A program made the translations under genes and the position numbers. Positions 53,831 to 63,470 of a stretch of DNA of 64,000 nt are shown in pieces (position 1 is the stretch's first letter; each line of letters begins with the position of its first letter). Source of the stretch: an uncultured Aquimarina sp. (lineage in GTDB: Bacteria > Bacteroidota > Bacteroidia > Flavobacteriales > Flavobacteriaceae); assembly GCA_947498705.1 (NCBI GenBank), contig CANMLW010000006.1, positions 1 through 64,000 on the forward strand, written 5' to 3'. The notes beneath the pieces are model-generated. The model was given only the letters and a program-made list of their open reading frames with translations, was not told the origin of the DNA and ran no database searches.

Positions 53831-54856
53831 ATGATTTTTACAGCCACACAAATTGCGGGTATTTTAAACGGAGAAATCGAAGGAGATGAAACTGTTGAAG
53901 TATCTAAGTTAGCTAAAATTGAAGAAGGGACTAAAGGCTCATTAACCTTTTTGGCCAACCCCAAATACACTCAATTTATATATTCTACTGATGCTTCGAT
54001 CACTATCGTAGATAAAACTTTTGAAGCAGAATCAGAGATTAAATCTACATTGATTAGAGTAGATGATGCGTACCAAGCTTTTTCTAAGCTTTTAGAGTAT
54101 TATAATATGGTGAAAATGAATAAAACAGGGATAGAAGAACCTAGTTTTATTTCAAAAAATGCATCATTTCATGATGATATTTATTTTGGAGCATTTTCAT
54201 ACATGGGAGAGAATGTGAAAATTGGTAAAAACGCCAAGATTTTCCCGAATGTATATATAGGAGATAATGTTACAATAGGTGACAATGTAGTTGTTTTTGC
54301 TGGTGCCAAAATATATTCTGAAACCATAATAGGAAATAATTGCGTTATCCATAGTGGAGCAATAGTAGGAGCAGATGGGTTTGGTTTTACACCTAATGAA
54401 AAAGGAGAGTATAGTAAAGTCCCGCAAACAGGTAACGTGATAATAAAAGATTATGTAGATGTAGGTGCAGGTACCACAATAGATAGGGCGACGTTAGGAT
54501 CTACGGTAATTAATAAAGGAGTAAAGCTGGATAATCAAATACAAATTGCTCATAATGTTGAAATTGGCGAGCATACTGCAATTGCTGCTCAAACAGGGAT
54601 TGCTGGATCCACAAAAATAGGTAAACATTGTTTGATAGGTGGTCAGGTTGGAATTGCAGGACATCTCACAATAGGAAACAATGTTAAGATTCAGGCGCAA
54701 TCAGGTATAGGTAGAAATATAAAGGATGGAGAAGCAATTCAAGGCTCACCAGCTTTGGGATATTCTGATTATAATAAGTCCTATGTTCATTTTAAAAATT
54801 TACCCAAAATAGTAGATAGAATATACAAACTAGAGAAAAAAATAAATAATGAGTGA
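53831..54856 (+). CDS. lpxD: UDP-3-O-(3-hydroxymyristoyl)glucosamine N-acyltransferase
   Basis: 341 residues. A short N-terminal uridine-binding domain (about 1-100) precedes a left-handed beta helix of hexapeptide repeats (about 105-310), with the catalytic His in NQIQIAHNVEIG and a second His in GIAGHLTIG, and a C-terminal helix. It adds the N-linked acyl chain in lipid A synthesis. It overlaps lpxC/fabZ by 8 nt, so the two are coupled. A second LpxD-like gene is at 57761. Confidence 0.94.
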   Translation: MIFTATQIAGILNGEIEGDETVEVSKLAKIEEGTKGSLTFLANPKYTQFIYSTDASITIVDKTFEAESEIKSTLIRVDDAYQAFSKLLEYYNMVKMNKTGIEEPSFISKNASFHDDIYFGAFSYMGENVKIGKNAKIFPNVYIGDNVTIGDNVVVFAGAKIYSETIIGNNCVIHSGAIVGADGFGFTPNEKGEYSKVPQTGNVIIKDYVDVGAGTTIDRATLGSTVINKGVKLDNQIQIAHNVEIGEHTAIAAQTGIAGSTKIGKHCLIGGQVGIAGHLTIGNNVKIQAQSGIGRNIKDGEAIQGSPALGYSDYNKSYVHFKNLPKIVDRIYKLEKKINNE

Positions 54857-56252
54857 TGCTGTTGTGAGCAAACAAAGAACCATTAAAGAAGAAGTTAAAC
54901 TTACAGGTGTTGGCTTACACACCGGAAAAGAAGTTACCTTAACTTTTAAACCTGCTCCAGAAAACCATGGGTATGCATTCTGTAGAATCGACCTAGAAGG
55001 AAGCCCTATCATTGAAGCAGATTCGAACTACGTTGTAAATACGCAGAGAGGTACTAATCTGGAAAAAAATGGAGTAAGTATTCAGACTTCAGAGCATGTA
55101 CTTGCGGCTTGTGTTGGTCTCGAAATTGATAATCTTTTGATAGACTTAGATGCGCCAGAACCTCCAATTATGGATGGCTCTAGTAAGTATTTTATCGAGG
55201 CACTAGAAAAAGCAGGTATCGTAGAGCAAGAAGCAGAAAGAGAAGAATATATTGTCAAAGATGTAATTTCATATACAGATGAAGAATCAGGTAGTGAAAT
55301 TATAGTAATGCCTTCTGATCAGTATCAGGTTACAACGATGGTAGATTTTGGTACCAAAGTACTTGGTACGCAAAATGCATCTCTTAAAAATCTTTCTGAG
55401 TTTAAGACAGAAATAGCAGATGCTAGAACTTTTAGTTTTTTACATGAACTAGAAATGTTGCTTGAACATGGTTTGATTAAAGGTGGAGACCTTAACAATG
55501 CAATTGTGTATGTTGATAAAGAGATAAGTACAGGTACCATGGAAAAACTTAAGGTAGCGTTTGGTAAAGAGGCAATTGCTGTAAAACCTAATGGTATTTT
55601 AGATAACCTTACCCTACATTATCCAAATGAAGCAGCACGACACAAATTGTTAGATGTGATAGGAGATTTGGCACTGGTTGGAACAAGAATACGAGGGAAA
55701 GTGATAGCAAATAAACCGGGGCATTATGTAAATACCCAGTTTGCCAAAAAACTTTCTAAAATAATAAAAATAGAAAAGCGTAACAAAGTTCCTCAATTCG
55801 ATCTTCATAAGGAGCCGTTAATGGATATTAATAAAATAATGAGCATGCTTCCGCATAGACCTCCTTTTTTATTAATAGATAGGATTCTAGAAATGTCTGA
55901 TAAACATGTCGTAGGGCTTAAGAATGTAACAATGAATGAGCCGTTTTTTGTAGGACATTTTCCGGGAGCACCGGTAATGCCAGGTGTATTGCAAGTAGAG
56001 GCGATGGCTCAAACAGGTGGGATATTAGCATTGAGCACAGTACCAGATCCAGAAAACTACCTTACCTATTTTATGAAAATAGATAAGGTAAAGTTTAAAC
56101 AACAAGTACTACCTGGAGATACCTTGGTTTTTAAACTAGAATTAATAACACCTATTAGAAGAGGTATTTGTCATATGCAAGCTTTTGCATATGCAAATGG
56201 TAAGCTAGTTACCGAGGCAGAACTAATGGCCCAAATAGTAAAATCAAAATAA
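54849..56252 (+). CDS. lpxC/fabZ: Bifunctional UDP-3-O-acyl-GlcNAc deacetylase / 3-hydroxyacyl-ACP dehydratase
   Basis: 467 residues, a natural fusion seen in Bacteroidota. The N-terminal half (about 8-300) is LpxC, with zinc-site and active residues in QTSEHVLAA, ARTFSFLHELEML and HKLLDVIGDLALVG. The C-terminal half (about 320-467) is FabZ, a hot-dog dehydratase, with HRPPFLLIDRI and the active-site VGHFPGAPVMPGVLQVEAMAQ. It commits UDP-sugar to lipid A and helps supply hydroxyacyl chains. Transcribed with lpxD (8-nt overlap); lpxA follows 82 nt later. Confidence 0.96.
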   Translation: MSDAVVSKQRTIKEEVKLTGVGLHTGKEVTLTFKPAPENHGYAFCRIDLEGSPIIEADSNYVVNTQRGTNLEKNGVSIQTSEHVLAACVGLEIDNLLIDLDAPEPPIMDGSSKYFIEALEKAGIVEQEAEREEYIVKDVISYTDEESGSEIIVMPSDQYQVTTMVDFGTKVLGTQNASLKNLSEFKTEIADARTFSFLHELEMLLEHGLIKGGDLNNAIVYVDKEISTGTMEKLKVAFGKEAIAVKPNGILDNLTLHYPNEAARHKLLDVIGDLALVGTRIRGKVIANKPGHYVNTQFAKKLSKIIKIEKRNKVPQFDLHKEPLMDINKIMSMLPHRPPFLLIDRILEMSDKHVVGLKNVTMNEPFFVGHFPGAPVMPGVLQVEAMAQTGGILALSTVPDPENYLTYFMKIDKVKFKQQVLPGDTLVFKLELITPIRRGICHMQAFAYANGKLVTEAELMAQIVKSK

Positions 56253-56268
56253 ACAAAAGAAAGAGGTA

Positions 56269-56304
56269 TATACTAAAATTATTTTTGCTTTTAGTATACT
56301 TTCG
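56269..56304 (+). promoter_or_regulatory. Hairpin and weak -7 box before lpxA
   Basis: A 10-bp inverted repeat TATACTAAAA / TTTTAGTATA (56269-56278 and 56289-56298) overlaps TACTTTCG (56297-56304), one mismatch from TAnnTTTG. It may let lpxA be initiated separately, or merely be a weak attenuator. Confidence 0.4.
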
Positions 56305-56334
56305 CAACTAACCTTTTAATAAAATAATTAACTG

Positions 56335-57117
56335 ATGAATCAACCGTTAGCATACGTTCATCCAGGAGCTAAGATTGCAAAGAATGTAGTTATAGAACCT
56401 TTTACAACTATTCATAATAATGTGGTTATAGGAGAAGGAACCTGGATTGGTTCTAATGTTACTATCATGGAAGGCGCTCGTATTGGAAAGAATTGTAGTA
56501 TATTTCCTGGAGCCGTAATTTCGGCGGTTCCTCAGGATAAAAAATTCAATGATGAAGATACAATAACAGAGATTGGCGATAATACTACTATCCGAGAATG
56601 CGTTACTATCAATAGAGGTACTACTGATAGGATGAAAACTAAGATAGGCAAGAATTGTTGGATTATGGCATATTGCCATATAGCACACGATTGTATTGTA
56701 GGTGATAATTGTATTTTTTCTAATAATAGTACATTAGCAGGACATATTAATGTAGGGGATTATGTGGTGTTGGCAGGTATGGCTGCAGTACAACAGTTTT
56801 GTAGTATTGGTAACCATGCATTTGTTACAGGAGGCTCTTTAGTAAGAAAGGATGTTCCTCCTTATGTAAAAGCGGCCAGAGAACCATTGTCGTATGTGGG
56901 AATCAACTCTATTGGATTGAGAAGAAGAGGTTTTACGACAGAAAAAATTAGAGAAGTACAAAATATATACAGGATTTTATATCAGCAAAACTATAATAAT
57001 ACACAAGCCGTAGCTATTATAGAAGCAGAGATGGAAGCAACACCTGAACGAGATGAGGTTCTTGAGTTTATTAAGAATTCTCAAAGAGGAATCATGAAAG
57101 GGTATTTTTCTAATTAA
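56335..57117 (+). CDS. lpxA: Acyl-ACP--UDP-N-acetylglucosamine O-acyltransferase
   Basis: 260 residues, all hexapeptide-repeat beta helix (about 8-190) plus a C-terminal helical domain, the LpxA layout. The catalytic His region is MAYCHIAHDCIVGDN, and the start MNQPLAYVHPGAKI is typical. It transfers the first O-linked acyl chain onto UDP-GlcNAc. It fits the lpxD-lpxC/fabZ-lpxA order. Confidence 0.95.
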   Translation: MNQPLAYVHPGAKIAKNVVIEPFTTIHNNVVIGEGTWIGSNVTIMEGARIGKNCSIFPGAVISAVPQDKKFNDEDTITEIGDNTTIRECVTINRGTTDRMKTKIGKNCWIMAYCHIAHDCIVGDNCIFSNNSTLAGHINVGDYVVLAGMAAVQQFCSIGNHAFVTGGSLVRKDVPPYVKAAREPLSYVGINSIGLRRRGFTTEKIREVQNIYRILYQQNYNNTQAVAIIEAEMEATPERDEVLEFIKNSQRGIMKGYFSN

Positions 57118-57172
57118 AAAAATATCTTAAATTGATAATTTGTAAACGATTAGAAATTAAAGAATAAGAATA

Positions 57173-57739
57173 ATGGCAAATACTAGTGATATCAGAAATG
57201 GATTGTGTATTAAATACAATCACGATATATATAAGATCATAGAGTTTTTACATGTTAAGCCAGGAAAAGGTCCTGCTTTTGTAAGAACAAAATTAAAGAG
57301 TGTAACCACAGGAAAAGTAATAGATAATACTTTTTCTGCAGGGCATAAAATAGAAGATGTGCGTGTAGAGACACATAAATTTCAATTTTTGTATGCAGAA
57401 GGAGATACACATCACTTTATGAATACAGAAGATTATAATCAGATTACATTAGAGAAATCTGTTTTAGATGCTCCTGGATTATTAAAAGAAGGAGAAGTGG
57501 TAACAGTTATCATAAATTCGGAAGATCAAATGCCACTTTCTGTAGAAATGCCAGCAAGTGTTATTTTAGAAGTAACAGCAACAGAGCCTGGAGTAAAAGG
57601 AAATACAGCTACCAATGCAACCAAGCCTGCCACCGTAGAAACAGGTGCAGAAGTAATGGTGCCTCTATTTATTAATGAAGGAGATAAGATCAAAGTCGAG
57701 ACAGAAAAAGGTACATATAAAGAGCGTATAAAAGAGTAA
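57173..57739 (+). CDS. efp: Elongation factor P
   Basis: 188 residues, three beta-barrel domains. The tip loop KPGKGPAFVRTK carries the Lys that is modified in other species (about residue 32). The last barrel has VEMPASVILEVTATEPGVKGNTA, the conserved C-terminal signature. It eases translation through polyproline. Its position between lpxA and the lpxD-like gene is usual in flavobacteria. Confidence 0.96.
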   Translation: MANTSDIRNGLCIKYNHDIYKIIEFLHVKPGKGPAFVRTKLKSVTTGKVIDNTFSAGHKIEDVRVETHKFQFLYAEGDTHHFMNTEDYNQITLEKSVLDAPGLLKEGEVVTVIINSEDQMPLSVEMPASVILEVTATEPGVKGNTATNATKPATVETGAEVMVPLFINEGDKIKVETEKGTYKERIKE

Positions 57740-57760
57740 TCTTTTATATAAAACTATAGC

Positions 57761-58702
57761 ATGAAATTTCCTCAGGCACATACATTAGAACAAATCGCTA
57801 CAATTATATCATCAGAGTATGTAGGTGATCCAGATTTTCCAGTTTTAGGAATGAATGAAATTCATGTCGTAACTCCTGGGGATATCGTTTTTGTAGATCA
57901 TCCCAAGTATTATGATAAAGCATTGCAAAGTGCGGCTACTGTTGTATTGATTAATAAAAATGTTGAATGCCCAGAAGGGAAAGCATTGTTGATCTCTAAT
58001 GATCCTTTTAGAGACTTTAATAAGTTATCTGCCTATTTCAAGCCTTTTGAAAAGTCAACTTCTTTGGTGTCAGATTCTGCCAAAATAGGTGATAATACGG
58101 TTATACAGCCTGGGAGTTTTGTTGGAAATAATGTGGTGATTGGTGATAATTGTATAATTCATGCCAATGTAAGTATTTATGATAACGCAGTGATAGGTAA
58201 TAATGTTGTCATTCATGCTGGTTCGATATTAGGTGCAGATGCGTTTTATTATAAAAATAGACCAGAAGGTTTTGATAAGCTACTTTCTGTAGGTAGAGTG
58301 GTAATCGAAGATAATGTAGATATTGGTGCGTCATGTACAATTGATAAAGGAGTAACCGGGGATACCAGAATACAAGAAGGGACCAAAATTGATAATCAGG
58401 TCCATATAGGTCATGATACGATAATAGGAAAAAAATGTCTGATTGCATCGCAAGTAGGTATTTCGGGTTGTGTAGTTATAGAAGATGAGGTAACAATTTG
58501 GGGGCAGGTAGGTATAACCAGCGCAATAACCATTGGAACAAAAGCAATTATTTCTGCACAATCGGGCGTGAGTAAATCTTTAGAAGCTAACAAAAGTTAT
58601 TTTGGAACTCCGGCCGATGATTTTAGAAAAAAGTATAAAGAGATTGCAGCTATTAGAAAAGTACCAGAATTAATAGAAAAAATGAAAAAGCATGATGAGT
58701 AA
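57761..58702 (+). CDS. LpxD-like N-acyltransferase paralogue
   Basis: 313 residues. An N-terminal uridine-binding-like domain (about 1-95) and a hexapeptide beta helix (about 100-290) match LpxD. The catalytic-His position is kept (NQVHIGHDTIIG), but the second His of the first LpxD (GIAGH) is replaced by Cys (GISGC). Identity to the first LpxD is moderate only. It may act on another nucleotide sugar, or be a specialised second N-acyltransferase. It starts 21 nt after efp and overlaps the NTF2-like gene. Confidence 0.88.
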   Translation: MKFPQAHTLEQIATIISSEYVGDPDFPVLGMNEIHVVTPGDIVFVDHPKYYDKALQSAATVVLINKNVECPEGKALLISNDPFRDFNKLSAYFKPFEKSTSLVSDSAKIGDNTVIQPGSFVGNNVVIGDNCIIHANVSIYDNAVIGNNVVIHAGSILGADAFYYKNRPEGFDKLLSVGRVVIEDNVDIGASCTIDKGVTGDTRIQEGTKIDNQVHIGHDTIIGKKCLIASQVGISGCVVIEDEVTIWGQVGITSAITIGTKAIISAQSGVSKSLEANKSYFGTPADDFRKKYKEIAAIRKVPELIEKMKKHDE

Positions 58703-59054
58703 AACTCCTAAAGAGATCGTAAAATCTGCATATGAAGTAGATTTGATACATAATCTTGACGAACTTTTGGATTATTTACACCCAGATATAGAGTTGGATT
58801 GGAGTAGTAGTTTTGGTTTTCTTAAAAAAGATTTTGATGGTATTGTATCTATGTTTAAAGAAATGACCGTTTCTTTTGAGTCTATACGATGTGATATAAG
58901 TCATCTATTAGCAGAAAGAGATACAGTGACGATACGATGTACTTTTTATGCAGGAACTATAGAAAACCCAGGCAAGGAAGAGCATTTTGCTCACTTTATA
59001 TCTATTTGGGAGCTTAAAGACAATAAGTTATATAGGGGCTATCAGATAAGCTAA
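58692..59054 (+). CDS. NTF2-like (SnoaL-type) protein
   Basis: 120 residues, one NTF2-like fold: helices with ELLDYLHPDIELDWSSSFG then curved sheets (RDTVTIRCTFYAGTI and HFAHFISIWELKD). Members include small isomerases, hydrolases and scaffold proteins; none can be chosen here. It begins with ATG ATG (58692 or 58695) within the last 11 nt of the LpxD-like gene, suggesting coupled translation. Confidence 0.85.
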   Translation: MMSKTPKEIVKSAYEVDLIHNLDELLDYLHPDIELDWSSSFGFLKKDFDGIVSMFKEMTVSFESIRCDISHLLAERDTVTIRCTFYAGTIENPGKEEHFAHFISIWELKDNKLYRGYQIS

Positions 59055-59184
59055 CAAGATATTTTTTCTAATTGTAAGGTGTAAACTCTTCTTTATTCGA
59101 GAAGATTTTCTTCTTCTGTTTGTATAAAACGATAAACCAGAAAATATTTTTCAGTTTTTGTTTTAACCATAGTGTTCAAAAGCT

Positions 59185-59192
59185 TACTTTTG
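59185..59192 (+). promoter_or_regulatory. -7 box of sucD (TACTTTTG)
   Basis: TACTTTTG matches TAnnTTTG and lies 33 nt before the sucD ATG. It overlaps codons of a longer frame starting GTG at 59172, which supports the shorter gene start. Confidence 0.6.
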
Positions 59193-59225
59193 GAACTCTT
59201 TTTAAAAATAAAAAATCATAACGCA

Positions 59226-60110
59226 ATGAGTGTTTTAGTTAATAAGAATTCAAAAATTATTGTACAAGGATTTACAGGTAGTGAAGGTACTTTTCATGCC
59301 GGTCAGATGATAGAATATGGTACAAATATTGTTGGAGGGGTTACTCCTGGAAAAGGAGGGCAAACTCATTTAGACAAGCCTGTTTTTAATACGGTAAAAG
59401 ATGCTGTTAAAGAAGTAGGTGCAGATACTACTATTATTTTTGTACCACCTGCTTTTGCTGCAGATGCGATTATGGAAGCTGCAGATGCTGGTATAAAAGT
59501 AATTATTACAATTACAGAAGGTATTCCTGTAGCAGATATGATTACTGCTGCTAATTATATTGAAAATAAAAACTGTAGATTAATAGGACCTAACTGTCCG
59601 GGAGTAATTACTCCAGGAGAAGCCAAAGTTGGTATTATGCCAGGATTTGTGTTTAAAAAAGGAAATGTAGGGATTGTTTCTAAATCTGGTACATTAACTT
59701 ATGAAGCTGCAGATCAAGTTGTAAAACAAGGATTAGGAATTACTACAGCTATTGGAATTGGAGGAGATCCGATCATTGGTACCACTACCAAAGAAGCAGT
59801 AGAATTATTAGTAAATGATCCAGAAACAGAATGTGTCGTTATGATTGGTGAGATTGGAGGACAATTAGAAGCTGATGCTGCAAAGTGGGTGAAAGAAAGC
59901 GGTACTTCAAAACCAATTGTTGGTTTTATTGCAGGAGAAACTGCACCGGCCGGTAGAACTATGGGGCATGCAGGAGCAATTGTTGGTGGTAGTGAAGATA
60001 CTGCTGCTGCAAAAAAAGCAATTATGAGAGACTGTGGGATTCATGTTGTTGATTCACCAGCAGAAATCGGAAAAAAAGTAGCAGAAGTACTTTCTAAAGT
60101 GCTGGGATAA
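59226..60110 (+). CDS. sucD: Succinate--CoA ligase, alpha subunit
   Basis: 294 residues from the ATG at 59226. A frame beginning with GTG at 59172 adds 18 residues unlike the family and crosses the predicted promoter. CoA-binding [15 protein letters not shown], the active-site-His loop [20 protein letters not shown] and [16 protein letters not shown] are present. With SucC (not in window) it makes succinate and ATP or GTP in the TCA cycle. A terminator follows. Confidence 0.96.
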   Translation: MSVLVNKNSKIIVQGFTGSEGTFHAGQMIEYGTNIVGGVTPGKGGQTHLDKPVFNTVKDAVKEVGADTTIIFVPPAFAADAIMEAADAGIKVIITITEGIPVADMITAANYIENKNCRLIGPNCPGVITPGEAKVGIMPGFVFKKGNVGIVSKSGTLTYEAADQVVKQGLGITTAIGIGGDPIIGTTTKEAVELLVNDPETECVVMIGEIGGQLEADAAKWVKESGTSKPIVGFIAGETAPAGRTMGHAGAIVGGSEDTAAAKKAIMRDCGIHVVDSPAEIGKKVAEVLSKVLG

Positions 60111-60132
60111 AAAAACACTTATTAAAAAATAG

Positions 60133-60168
60133 AAAACCTCTTGAGTATATTACTCAGGAGGTTTTTTT
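60133..60168 (+). terminator. Terminator of sucD
   Basis: Stem AAACCTCTTGAGTA / TACTCAGGAGGTTT with one G-T pair, a short loop and seven T, 23 nt after the sucD stop. Confidence 0.92.
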
Positions 60169-60341
60169 ATGAAAGTAGCTTTTTTTTAAAGCGCAATTTT
60201 AAAAAAATACAGTGCGATAGTGATAAGCTTTGTTCCGCAATTAAGAATAAGATTTTTGTTAAAATAGACTTAAAAAATGTAACATTCTTGGTAACAAAGC
60301 GTATCATTAGAACATTAACTCTAAATAGTAAAAAAAAATAT

Positions 60342-63329
60342 ATGAAATTAATTAAGTCAGTTTTATTATTATTTATAGCCATAGGCCTAAGTAATTGTAA
60401 GAAATCATCCGATCAGGAAGCGACAACTATTTCTAAGGAAATAAAAGCCGAACAACATACAGATAACGCAGGGTTTTCTTATGAAACGGTTACCAATGAT
60501 CCTACGGGTCTACGATTGTATACTTTAGAAAATGGTTTGAAAGTTTATTTAGCAAAAAATGAGGAAGAACCTAAAATTCAGACATATATTGCTGTTAGAG
60601 CGGGTTCTAATTATGATCCCAAAGAAACTACAGGTCTTGCGCATTATTTAGAACATATGCTTTTTAAAGGTACTGATGAGATAGGAACTCAAGATTTTGA
60701 GAAAGAAAAAGTGCTTTTACAAGAAATTTCGGATTTATACGAAAAACATAAGGCCGAGACAGATCCTGCTAAGAAGAAAGAAATCTATAAAAAGATAGAT
60801 GAAGTATCACAAGAGGCTTCTAAAATTTCTATTTCTAATGAATATGATAAAATGACAAGTGCATTAGGGGCGCAAGGAACCAATGCACATACTTGGGTAG
60901 AAGAAACGGTATACCAGAATAAGATTCCTGCAAACGAATTGGATAAATGGTTAAAGTTAGAAGGAGAACGTTTTAGCCAGTTAGTGTTACGTTTATTTCA
61001 TACAGAATTAGAAGCGGTATATGAAGAGTTTAACCGTGGTCAGGATAATGATTATAGAAAAACCTATAAGGCCATGTTAGAAGGGTTGTTTCCAAACCAT
61101 CCTTATGGGCAACAAAGTACGATAGGAACCTCAGAACACCTTAAAAATCCTTCTATGGTTGCCATACATAATTATTTTGATAAATATTATGTTCCTAATA
61201 ATATGGCAGTCGTGTTGGTAGGGGATCTTGATTTTGATCATACCATAAAAAAAGTTAATGAATCATTTGGTGGTTTTGTGAAGAAAGATGTACAGCATCC
61301 TGTTCTTCCAAAAGAATCGCCAATTACAAGTCCTGTGGTTAAAGAAGTTTTTGGCCCTACAGCAGAAAGAATTACAGTTGCTTTTCGTTCTGAAGCAATA
61401 GGTACAAAAGAGGAGCAACTACTTACCATGGCAGATATGTTATTAACAAATGGTAAGGCAGGTTTAATCGATTTAAACCTTAATCAAAAGCAAATGGTTC
61501 AAAGTGCAGGAAGCTCTCCTCAGTTTTTAAATGATTATGGATATCACCAGTTTTATGGGTCTCCTAGAGAAGGACAAACCTTAGACGAAGTAAAAGATTT
61601 GATATTAGGTGAAATCGAAAAATTAAAAAAAGGAGAGTTTGAAGATTGGATGCTATCTGCTGTAATTAATGATTTAAAACTTTATCAAACCAGACAATAC
61701 GAAAACAGCACCCCATTAGCAAGTGCTTATTATAATGCTTTTATACATCGCCAGGATTGGAAAAGCAAAATAGAATTTCTTGATGAACTTAAAAAAATCT
61801 CAAAACAGGAATTGGTAGATTTTGCAAATTCTTTTTATAAAGAAAATTATGTAGTGGTGTATAAGCGTAAAGGAGAAGATAAAAATACTGCTAAAGTAGA
61901 AAACCCAGGAATAACACCTGTTGCGGTGAATAGAGATAAGCAATCAGAGTTTTTACAAGCTTTTAATAAAATTGAAGCACCCGAACTACAACCTAAATAC
62001 GTAGATTACAAAACCGCTATAAAAGAAGTTAAAACTTCAAATGGTTTACAAGTTTCTTACATAGATAACCCAAATAATGATCTGTTTGATTTAGATATTA
62101 TTTTTGATATGGGAAAAGATAATGATAAGAAAGCCTCATTAGCAGCGGGATATTTAGATTATCTAGGAACAGATAAATACTCTCCAGAAGAGTTGAAAAA
62201 GGAGTTTTATAAATTAGGTGTTAATTATAGTGTTTCTACAAGAGCAGATAAGACCTATGTGAGTATTTCTGGATTAAAAGAAAACATCGATGCAGGATTA
62301 GCTTTGTTAGAGCACTTATGGGGTAATGCAGTTCCTAATCAAGAAACCTATCTAAAATATGTAGATAAAATTGCAAAAGGTAGGACAAACGGCAAGACTC
62401 AAAAAGGAAATATTCTTTGGGGAGGACTATATAATTATGGAATGTACGGAGAAAATTCACCGCTGCGTAATATATATACTATTAAAGAATTGCAAGAGTT
62501 TGACCCTCAGGAATTGGTTAATAAAATTAAAGAATTACGTGGTTACAAACAACGTATATTCTATTATGGCAAAGATGTGGCATCTGCTGTAGCAGCTTTG
62601 GATAAACACCATAAGGTATCTGATGATTTAAAAGACTACCCAGAAAAAGTAGAATATGTAGAAAAGGAAATAGGAGGAAATGTTTACTTTGTAGATTATG
62701 ATATGGTACAGAGTGAAATGGTATTTTTGGCAAAGGGTAAAGAGTTTGATGCTAAACAAATGGCAGCTTCATCTTTGTTCAATGAGTATTTTGGAGGTAG
62801 TATGTCATCCATTGTTTTTCAGGAAATCAGAGAATCTAAATCATTAGCATATTCGGCGTATGCTGGATATAGTAATGCTAGAGAAAAAGATCATGCAAAC
62901 TATATTTATGCTTATGTAGGTACGCAAGCTAATAAAATGCCGCAAGCCATTGATGCAATGATGGAATTGATGACAAATATGCCAGAAGCAGAAAAGCAAT
63001 TTGAAGGAGCTAAGGAAGCGACATTAAAAAGAATAGCCGCAGAAAGAGTTACCAAGTCCAGCATATTTTGGAACTATGAAAGGCTTAAAAAGAGAGGAAT
63101 CGATAATGATAATCGAAAAGAAATGTATGAAACGATCAAAAATATGACTCTAGAAGATCTTAAAACATTTTTTAACGAGAATATTAAAGGAGAAAACTAT
63201 AATGTTATGGTGATCGGAAACAAGAAAGATGTTGATATGAAAGCCTTGGCAAAATTAGGAGAAGTAAAAGAAATGGATATAGATTTTCTTTTTAATTATG
63301 AAAAGAAAAAAGAAGATATAAAGCTATAA
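60342..63329 (+). CDS. M16 family zinc metallopeptidase lipoprotein
   Basis: 995 residues from the ATG at 60342; the frame is open to 60141, but those 67 residues precede a lipoprotein signal (MKLIKSVLLLFIAIGLSNC, Cys19) that marks the real start and cross the sucD terminator. The N-terminal M16 domain has the inverted zinc motif HYLEH (His101, Glu104, His105) and a downstream Glu in AVYEEFNRGQDND. The C-terminal half is the inactive M16 partner domain in the same chain. It degrades small peptides in the periplasm or at the membrane. Confidence 0.94.
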   Translation: MKLIKSVLLLFIAIGLSNCKKSSDQEATTISKEIKAEQHTDNAGFSYETVTNDPTGLRLYTLENGLKVYLAKNEEEPKIQTYIAVRAGSNYDPKETTGLAHYLEHMLFKGTDEIGTQDFEKEKVLLQEISDLYEKHKAETDPAKKKEIYKKIDEVSQEASKISISNEYDKMTSALGAQGTNAHTWVEETVYQNKIPANELDKWLKLEGERFSQLVLRLFHTELEAVYEEFNRGQDNDYRKTYKAMLEGLFPNHPYGQQSTIGTSEHLKNPSMVAIHNYFDKYYVPNNMAVVLVGDLDFDHTIKKVNESFGGFVKKDVQHPVLPKESPITSPVVKEVFGPTAERITVAFRSEAIGTKEEQLLTMADMLLTNGKAGLIDLNLNQKQMVQSAGSSPQFLNDYGYHQFYGSPREGQTLDEVKDLILGEIEKLKKGEFEDWMLSAVINDLKLYQTRQYENSTPLASAYYNAFIHRQDWKSKIEFLDELKKISKQELVDFANSFYKENYVVVYKRKGEDKNTAKVENPGITPVAVNRDKQSEFLQAFNKIEAPELQPKYVDYKTAIKEVKTSNGLQVSYIDNPNNDLFDLDIIFDMGKDNDKKASLAAGYLDYLGTDKYSPEELKKEFYKLGVNYSVSTRADKTYVSISGLKENIDAGLALLEHLWGNAVPNQETYLKYVDKIAKGRTNGKTQKGNILWGGLYNYGMYGENSPLRNIYTIKELQEFDPQELVNKIKELRGYKQRIFYYGKDVASAVAALDKHHKVSDDLKDYPEKVEYVEKEIGGNVYFVDYDMVQSEMVFLAKGKEFDAKQMAASSLFNEYFGGSMSSIVFQEIRESKSLAYSAYAGYSNAREKDHANYIYAYVGTQANKMPQAIDAMMELMTNMPEAEKQFEGAKEATLKRIAAERVTKSSIFWNYERLKKRGIDNDNRKEMYETIKNMTLEDLKTFFNENIKGENYNVMVIGNKKDVDMKALAKLGEVKEMDIDFLFNYEKKKEDIKL

Positions 63330-63352
63330 ACTAATAAACAATCTTTTGTTTA

Positions 63353-63380
63353 TAAACCCTGTGAGAAATCACAGGGTTTA
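63353..63380 (+). terminator. Hairpin terminator after the M16 gene
   Basis: A perfect 12-bp stem TAAACCCTGTGA / TCACAGGGTTTA with a GAAA loop, 24 nt after the stop codon. Only a weak T run follows. Confidence 0.7.
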
Positions 63381-63383
63381 TTG

Positions 63384-63413
63384 TTGAAGACCTATTTGTA
63401 ATTCTTATATTTG
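63384..63413 (+). promoter_or_regulatory. Promoter of fabG (TTG-N19-TATATTTG)
   Basis: TTG at 63384-63386 and TATATTTG at 63406-63413 are spaced by 19 nt, a good Bacteroidota promoter, 57 nt before the fabG start. A second TTG at 63381 gives N22. Confidence 0.72.
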
Positions 63414-63470
63414 AAATCACATTTCATTATATAACCTGGTATATATACCAACAACATTTAAATAGTTAGA

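Noticed and set aside
59172..59225. GTG-started extension of SucD
   Set aside because: It crosses a TACTTTTG promoter box, and the conserved SucD start follows at 59226.
60141..60341. 67-residue extension of the M16 peptidase
   Set aside because: It overlaps the sucD terminator and precedes a clear lipoprotein signal peptide at 60342.
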